54,616 nucleotides of DNA. It comes from RGIG9041 sp045593905 (GTDB taxonomy: Bacteria > Bacillota > Clostridia > Oscillospirales > QAKW01). Made by a program: the position numbers and the translations under genes. Shown in pieces: positions 50,209 through 54,616 of this stretch. A model generated the notes under the pieces. It saw only the letters and a program-made list of their open reading frames with translations. It was not told the origin of the DNA and searched no databases. Every line of letters starts with the position of its first letter. Within the stretch, counting starts at the first letter, position 1. Location: the NCBI GenBank assembly GCA_045593905.1, contig JAZNXL010000001.1, forward strand, positions 1-54,616, written 5' to 3'.

Positions 50209-50937
50209 CTATAAATTATCGGTCATTGACAAAAATATCGGTATTGAAAATGCGCCCGCATCTTCGGTACGCAAAATACGCTTACCAAGCGATAGACATT
50301 TAACGCCATTTTCTATTGCGTAGCTTGCTTCGCTCTCATCAATACCGCCCTCTGGACCGATTAATATTGCAAGTGTGCTGCCTTTAATTTCAAGTTTGTT
50401 TATTAAAAGATTTTGCTCGTCTTCGTAGCAAACAAATGCGTTATCGTACTCACCCATAAGGTAGATTGCAGTTTTAAAATCGACCGCATCAGTAACCTTT
50501 GGTACAATTCCGCGCATACACTGCATTGCCGATGAAAGCGAAATTTTATTAAGGCGCTCAACCTTTTTTGCAAGTGATTTTTTATCGGGTCTTGCAACAC
50601 AACGGCGGCTTATAACGGGCGTTATTTTTGTAACACCAAACTGAACACAACGTTTTACCGCCTCGTCAAGCTTTTCGCCTTTTGGCATACATTGAAAAAG
50701 TGTTATTTTAAGGCTTGGCTCGGTTGAATTCTCGTAACTTGTTATGACCTTAAATTCTGCTTTGTCTTTAGTTGCCGATACAAGTTCGCACTCGTAATCG
50801 GTGCCGCATTTATCGCAAAATACCGCTTTTTCACCAACCGACATACGAAGCACGCGTACTATGTGGTTATGCTTATCGCCTGTAACCTCAAAGGCGTTGT
50901 TTATAATAGTTTCGTCATCAAAAAAGAAGCGTTGCAT
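50209..50937 (-). CDS. rsmE: 16S rRNA (uracil-1498-N3)-methyltransferase
   Basis: RsmE methylates U1498 of 16S rRNA. The 242-residue SPOUT enzyme has an N-terminal PUA-like domain (MQRFFFDDETIINNAFEVTG, DKHNHIVRVLRMSVGE). The C-terminal knot has the motifs LFQCMPKGEKLDEAVKRCVQ, VISRRCVARP, ILIGPEGGIDESEASYA and SLGKRILRTEDAG. The pair with prmA, 3 bases upstream, is a widespread arrangement. Confidence 0.95.
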   Translation of the reverse strand: MQRFFFDDETIINNAFEVTGDKHNHIVRVLRMSVGEKAVFCDKCGTDYECELVSATKDKAEFKVITSYENSTEPSLKITLFQCMPKGEKLDEAVKRCVQFGVTKITPVISRRCVARPDKKSLAKKVERLNKISLSSAMQCMRGIVPKVTDAVDFKTAIYLMGEYDNAFVCYEDEQNLLINKLEIKGSTLAILIGPEGGIDESEASYAIENGVKCLSLGKRILRTEDAGAFSIPIFLSMTDNL

Positions 50938-50940
50938 AGG

Positions 50941-51879
50941 TTAAATGAGCTGGGCTTTTATTGCCGCCCAACCACGCCTTTCTCTAATTTCGAGTATTTT
51001 AAAGCCGTGCGATTCTATGTAGTTTTTAACCTCTTGAGCACGCTCTACAATAATACCTGACGATATAAAAATGCCGTTTGGTTTTAATACCTTGCCAATA
51101 TCGCTTGTTAGCATCATAACAATATCGGCAACAATGTTTGCAACAACCACCTCGTACTTATCGTGAATTTTTTCTAAAAGGTCGCCGCTGTAGTAGTCGG
51201 TTTTGTCGGTTAAGTTATTTAGCTTTGCGTTTGAGATTGCGCAGGATACTGCCGCCTCGTCAATATCGCAGCCGCAAGCATAAGGGCAACCGAGCATTAC
51301 TGCCGCTTGCGAGAGTATACCGCTGCCGCAACCAACATCGAGCACCTTTACCGATTTTAAATCAACAGTCTGCAAAAACTCAATACAAAGCGAGGTCGTT
51401 TCGTGCGAGCCTGTACCAAACGCCATACCTGGGTCAATTTTTAGCACAGTTTTGTCAGTATCAACCGTTTCCCAAGCGGGACAAACTACAATATCGCCAA
51501 TTTCAATAGGCTTATAAAACTGTTTCCAGTTATCTTTCCAATCGCTGTCGTCAACTGTTGAAACATTGAGCTCAAGCGTGCCAAGGTTAATGCCAAAATC
51601 GGCATTTTTAAGCTCTAAAAGTGCTTTTTCAACCGCTTTGATAGTTTCTTCACCCTGCTCGTTTGTGGCAGCGTAAAACTTAATTGTTGAACGCTGATTT
51701 GCAAGTGATAAAAGATTGTCGTCTATGTAGTCGTAAGCAGGGGTTTTGGTTTTTAAAAACTCGTTAAAGTCGGCGCTGTCACAAACCTCAAAGCCGCCAA
51801 CACCTACCGAAACGAGAAGGTTTGAAACATGCTCTATCCCCTCGCTCGAGGTGGTTATTACTGCCATTAAATATTCCAT
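50941..51879 (-). CDS. prmA: Ribosomal protein L11 methyltransferase
   Basis: PrmA trimethylates ribosomal protein L11. The 312-residue protein has the N-terminal recognition domain (VITTSSEGIEHVSNLLVSVG) and the linker WKDNWKQFYKPIEIGDIVVCPAW. The catalytic domain has GMAFGTGSHETTSLC, motif I VLDVGCGSGILSQAAVMLG, VVANIVADIVMML in the motif IV position, and SSGIIVERAQEV. All are typical of PrmA. Confidence 0.95.
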   Translation of the reverse strand: MEYLMAVITTSSEGIEHVSNLLVSVGVGGFEVCDSADFNEFLKTKTPAYDYIDDNLLSLANQRSTIKFYAATNEQGEETIKAVEKALLELKNADFGINLGTLELNVSTVDDSDWKDNWKQFYKPIEIGDIVVCPAWETVDTDKTVLKIDPGMAFGTGSHETTSLCIEFLQTVDLKSVKVLDVGCGSGILSQAAVMLGCPYACGCDIDEAAVSCAISNAKLNNLTDKTDYYSGDLLEKIHDKYEVVVANIVADIVMMLTSDIGKVLKPNGIFISSGIIVERAQEVKNYIESHGFKILEIRERRGWAAIKAQLI

Positions 51880-51889
51880 AACTGATTTC

Positions 51890-52546
51890 CTAATCTAACT
51901 GTTTTAAAATTTTTGTAATATCGTCTTTTTGAGCAACAATTAAAAGATGGTCATCTTTTGCTATTACCGCATCGGGTGAAGGCACAAAGTTCATTTTGCT
52001 GTCTTTATTTTTAATACCAATAACCGAAATGTTGTATTTTGCACGGATATTTGATTCGCGAAGTGTTTTTGAAACCCACTCGTCTATTGGTGTTATCTCG
52101 TAAATTGAGTAATCGTCTTGTACCTCGATATAATCAAATATGTTATCGTTACTGTAGGTTACTGCGGCACGCTCGGCAATATCTTTATCGGGGTGAATAA
52201 CCTCGTCGGCACCGTTGCGAAGCAAGAATTTGGTATCAATCTCACGTTTAGAGAGTGACACAACTTTTTTTGCGCCGTTTTCTTTTAGCATACTTGTAAT
52301 TTCAAGACTGCTCTGAAAATCGTCACCGATACATACAAAGCAAACGTCAAACTCTGAAACGCCAATGCTTGTTACAACGTCTTGCTTTGTGCAATCGGCA
52401 ATAAGTGCGCTTGAAACAATAGGCGCAAGTTCTTCAACGGCAAGCTCGTTTTTATCAACAATCATAACCTGATTGTTTTGTTCTAAAAGATTTTTACAAA
52501 GGTGGCAACCAAATCTGCCAAGACCCACTATTAAAATTGATTTCAC
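51890..52546 (-). CDS. ktrA: Potassium uptake regulatory subunit KtrA/TrkA
   Basis: This is the cytoplasmic RCK ring that gates the KtrB potassium channel in response to ATP/ADP or NAD. It has 218 residues from GTG 52546, with AGGTGA 5 bases upstream; this gives the usual KSILIVGLGRFG start, while the GTG at 52555 overlaps the site. The RCK_N domain has GLGRFGCHLCKNLLEQNNQVMIVD and an RCK_C domain follows (about 135-218, IYEITPIDEWVSKTLRESN). It follows ktrB directly. Confidence 0.92.
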   Translation of the reverse strand: MKSILIVGLGRFGCHLCKNLLEQNNQVMIVDKNELAVEELAPIVSSALIADCTKQDVVTSIGVSEFDVCFVCIGDDFQSSLEITSMLKENGAKKVVSLSKREIDTKFLLRNGADEVIHPDKDIAERAAVTYSNDNIFDYIEVQDDYSIYEITPIDEWVSKTLRESNIRAKYNISVIGIKNKDSKMNFVPSPDAVIAKDDHLLIVAQKDDITKILKQLD

Positions 52547-52555
52547 GTAAATCAC

Positions 52556-53905
52556 CTATCCTATAATAATTTGTTCTTTAGGGTATTTTATATTTGCAAC
52601 CTTGCGTTTTTCGGTAAACAAAAGCGCAAACGAAAGACTGCCTACCCTGCCAAAATACATTAACAGCATTATAACAACCTGTGATGCAGGCAAAAGCGCA
52701 CGCGTGATACCCGAAGAAATGCCGACTGTACTCATTGCCGAAAACGTTTCGAGCAAAATATCTTCAAACGCGAATGGCTGTATCAGTAAGATTGTAAGCG
52801 TTGCAACCGTAACAAGCATAAGATTTATTAAAAACACGGTGCTTGCTTTTTTAACTGCATCCTCGGTAATTGAGCGTTTAAATACAGTACATTCTTTGTT
52901 ACGGCGGATATATGATGCTATGTATAAAACAAGCACAGCAAATGTTACCGTTTTAATACCGCCTGCGGTTGAGCCGGGGCTTCCGCCAATAAACATAAGT
53001 ATTACAGTTATAAGCTTACCTGCACCCGACATTGATGCAACATCAATTGAGTTGAAGCCTGCCGTTCTTGGTGTTACCGATGCAAAAAATGCGTTTACAA
53101 GCTTATCGGGCACCGTCATATTTGCAAGTGTGCCTGAGCGTTCTGATATTAAAAATAAAACCGTTCCTGCACACAGTAAAATCGCAGTTGATATAAGTGC
53201 AAGCTTTGAGTGAAAACGGTATTTTTTAAGGTTTAGCTTAAAGTTAACAACATCTTCCCACACCAAAAAACCGATACCACCTACAATAACCAAAGCGGAT
53301 ATTGTTAAAATAACAACCTTATCGTTTGCAAACGGCACAAGTGACGAGTAGGGCGCATAAACGCCAAACAGGTCAAAGCCTGCGTTACAGAACGCTGATA
53401 TCGAGTGAAAGATACCGTAGTATATGCCTTTTAAAACACCAAATTCGGGAGTAAAGCGGGTGCTTAAAATTACAGCGCCAATAAACTCAATAACAACAGT
53501 ACCCTTTACAACGCTTTTTACAAGCGAGATACTGCTTGAAAGGTTTGGCGAGTTTAAGCTATCGCGAATGAGTTCACGGTTTTCAAGACCAATCTTTTTT
53601 CGAAACAGCATCATACCGTAAACGCCAAAGGTAATAAAACCCAGTCCGCCGATTTGGATAAGCGTTATTATTACAAGCTGACCAAAAAGGGTAAAATGCG
53701 TAAAGGTATCGTAAACAACAAGACCTGTAACACACGATGCAGAAACTGATGTAAACATTGCGCCAAGCAGTGTTGTGCTTTGCCCCGCTTTTGTTGCAAA
53801 CGGGAGCATAAGCAAAACGGTACCTGACAAAATAAGAGCTAAAAAGCTAATTGCAATTGTAAAAAGCCTGTTGTGCTTTTTCTTTTGTAACTTCATTTTT
53901 TCCAT
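52556..53905 (-). CDS. ktrB: Potassium uptake channel subunit KtrB/TrkH
   Basis: This is the membrane pore of a Ktr/Trk potassium transporter, 449 residues. The four pore-loop filter segments are visible in order: SVSASCVTGL, SAFCNAGFDLFG, SVTPRTAGFNSID and SAMSTVGISSGI. They are separated by hydrophobic M1-M2 pairs. The short length and the SPGSTAGGIKT motif fit KtrB. There is only one base between the Clp stop and this start, so it is probably cotranscribed with the clp gene upstream. MEKMKLQ offers two possible Met starts (53905 and 53896). Confidence 0.94.
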   Translation of the reverse strand: MEKMKLQKKKHNRLFTIAISFLALILSGTVLLMLPFATKAGQSTTLLGAMFTSVSASCVTGLVVYDTFTHFTLFGQLVIITLIQIGGLGFITFGVYGMMLFRKKIGLENRELIRDSLNSPNLSSSISLVKSVVKGTVVIEFIGAVILSTRFTPEFGVLKGIYYGIFHSISAFCNAGFDLFGVYAPYSSLVPFANDKVVILTISALVIVGGIGFLVWEDVVNFKLNLKKYRFHSKLALISTAILLCAGTVLFLISERSGTLANMTVPDKLVNAFFASVTPRTAGFNSIDVASMSGAGKLITVILMFIGGSPGSTAGGIKTVTFAVLVLYIASYIRRNKECTVFKRSITEDAVKKASTVFLINLMLVTVATLTILLIQPFAFEDILLETFSAMSTVGISSGITRALLPASQVVIMLLMYFGRVGSLSFALLFTEKRKVANIKYPKEQIIIG

Positions 53906-53906
53906 A

Positions 53907-54616
53907 TCAGTAGGTTATTACAATACCGCTATCGTCGGCGGTGCAAAACATTTTTGTAAAGTCGGTTTTAAAGTTTTCAATTAAAATTCCGGCAATCTTA
54001 TCCTCAACCTGTTTTTGAATAAAGCGCTTAAGTGAACGCGCGCCGAACTTGGTTTCAAAACCGTTATTTGCAATATAGTCAATGCATTTTTGGTCGTAAA
54101 CAAGCTCAATATCGCGGAGTTTAAGGCTATCTTTAAGGTCGCAGAGCATTATATCTACAATTGATTTTACAGTATCGTCACCGAGCGAAGAAAATGTTAT
54201 AATCTCGTCGATGCGGTTAATGAACTCAGGACGCAAAAAGGTAAGAAGCGCCTTTGTTGTTTTTTCTGACTCAAGCTCTTTTTCGCTACGGTTAAAGCCT
54301 GTAGTGTTCATTGACATACTACCCGCATTGGTAGTCATTATAATAACTGTGTTTTCAAAGTTGACTGTTCTTCCCTGTGCGTCAGTAAGCTTTCCGTCAT
54401 CGAGCATTTGAAGCATAATATTTAAAACATCGGGGTGCGCTTTTTCAATCTCGTCAAATAAAATAACACTATACGGCTTACGGCGAATTTTTTCGGTAAG
54501 CTGACCTGCATCGTCATAACCTACATAGCCCGGAGGAGCACCGATAAGCTTTGACACTGCGTGTTTTTCCATATATTCACTCATATCAAGTCGGATCGTA
54601 GCCATGTCGTTCTGTG
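53907..54616 (-). CDS. Clp ATPase, C-terminal part (enters from window end)
   Basis: This is the last ~236 residues of a Clp/Hsp100 ATPase, open at base 54616. The visible part starts within the second AAA domain just after its Walker A (TIRLDMSEYMEKHAV). It has the pore loop GAPPGYVGYDDAGQL, Walker B VILFDEIEKAHPD, sensor I IIMTTNAG, the arginine-finger region LRPEFINRIDEI, and the C-terminal small domain (TKFGARSLKRFIQKQVEDKI). The Met in the reading frame at 54605 is internal, not a start. In orientation and extent it complements the N-terminal Clp fragment at 1-1324, with about 80 residues missing between the two. Whether it is the same gene or a paralogue cannot be settled from the window. 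Confidence 0.9.
   Translation of the reverse strand, partial: QNDMATIRLDMSEYMEKHAVSKLIGAPPGYVGYDDAGQLTEKIRRKPYSVILFDEIEKAHPDVLNIMLQMLDDGKLTDAQGRTVNFENTVIIMTTNAGSMSMNTTGFNRSEKELESEKTTKALLTFLRPEFINRIDEIITFSSLGDDTVKSIVDIMLCDLKDSLKLRDIELVYDQKCIDYIANNGFETKFGARSLKRFIQKQVEDKIAGILIENFKTDFTKMFCTADDSGIVITY

Noticed and set aside
53907..54605. A short complete ATPase gene starting at the Met at 54605
   Set aside because: The frame stays open to the window end and the Met lies inside the second AAA domain, so it is a truncated view of a longer gene.
1..54616. The window as a complete circular plasmid or phage
   Set aside because: Although the ends carry complementary clp halves, the content is core chromosome (topA, rnc, ruvABC, acpP, tRNA-Leu) with no replication or mobilisation genes, and about 245 bases would still be missing at the join.

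Overview
This AT-rich window reads as ordinary chromosome from a low-GC Gram-positive anaerobe, most likely a spore-former of class Clostridia (an Oscillospirales/Ruminococcaceae-like gut lineage would fit, but that is inference). The supporting signs are: strong GAGGTG/AGGAGG ribosome binding sites, sigma-A type TTGACA-17-TATAAT promoters, a SipL-like spore protein (SPOCS/DUF3794 plus LysM), an ECF vitamin-transporter module, NiaR control of NAD synthesis, KtrAB-type potassium uptake, a lysine riboswitch, and the plsX-acpP-rnc cluster. No prophage, plasmid replication gene, CRISPR array or intact transposase was seen.

Layout. Positions 1-10050 form one long minus-strand run: ruvC, ruvA, ruvB, a SAM methyltransferase, ecfA1, ecfA2, ecfT, truA, a DUF5711 membrane protein, cvpA, pgsA and the N-terminal half of a ClpE-like ATPase that leaves the window. 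Positions 10134-15191 hold an ECF-like sigma factor followed by a 1481-residue membrane-anchored alpha-2-macroglobulin-like protein that lacks a thioester motif. Positions 15200-19162 hold a structured repeat with an AraC remnant, then a minus-strand lysine-riboswitch/NhaC transporter unit and a purine salvage pair (add, punA). Positions 19212-27139 are plus-strand: a ceramidase-like hydrolase, a MITE-like element, malQ, an LtaS-like enzyme with SLH-like repeats, a FliB-family protein and a BNR sialidase-like protein.

Positions 27166-30938 are a de novo NAD cluster, nadB-nadC-niaR on the minus strand and nadA divergent. Positions 31070-35780 are accessory: a DUF6514 gene, a duplicated 5' end of tRNA-Leu with a GC-rich insert, the intact tRNA-Leu(CAG), a DUF2974 hydrolase, AraC and kdgK remnants, an MFS transporter and a GH20-like enzyme. 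Then come fucO, a pair of CobW-type GTPase genes (the second fused to a DUF1980-like domain) and the SipL-like gene. Positions 40688-48954 are core plus-strand genes: a TrmH-family methyltransferase, dprA, topA, trmFO, plsX, acpP, rnc and a radical SAM gene. Positions 48975-54616 return to the minus strand: secG, a membrane protein, rsmE, prmA, ktrA, ktrB and the C-terminal half of a Clp ATPase.

The most unusual points are: (1) the sigma factor/alpha-2-macroglobulin pair, a plausible membrane-sensing regulatory module; (2) the two window ends, which carry complementary halves of a Clp ATPase in the same orientation, with only about 80 residues missing between them; (3) the LtaS-SLH architecture; (4) the CobW-DUF1980 fusion beside a His-rich CobW protein; and (5) the GC-rich segment behind a truncated tRNA-Leu copy, under what looks like the tRNA promoter.
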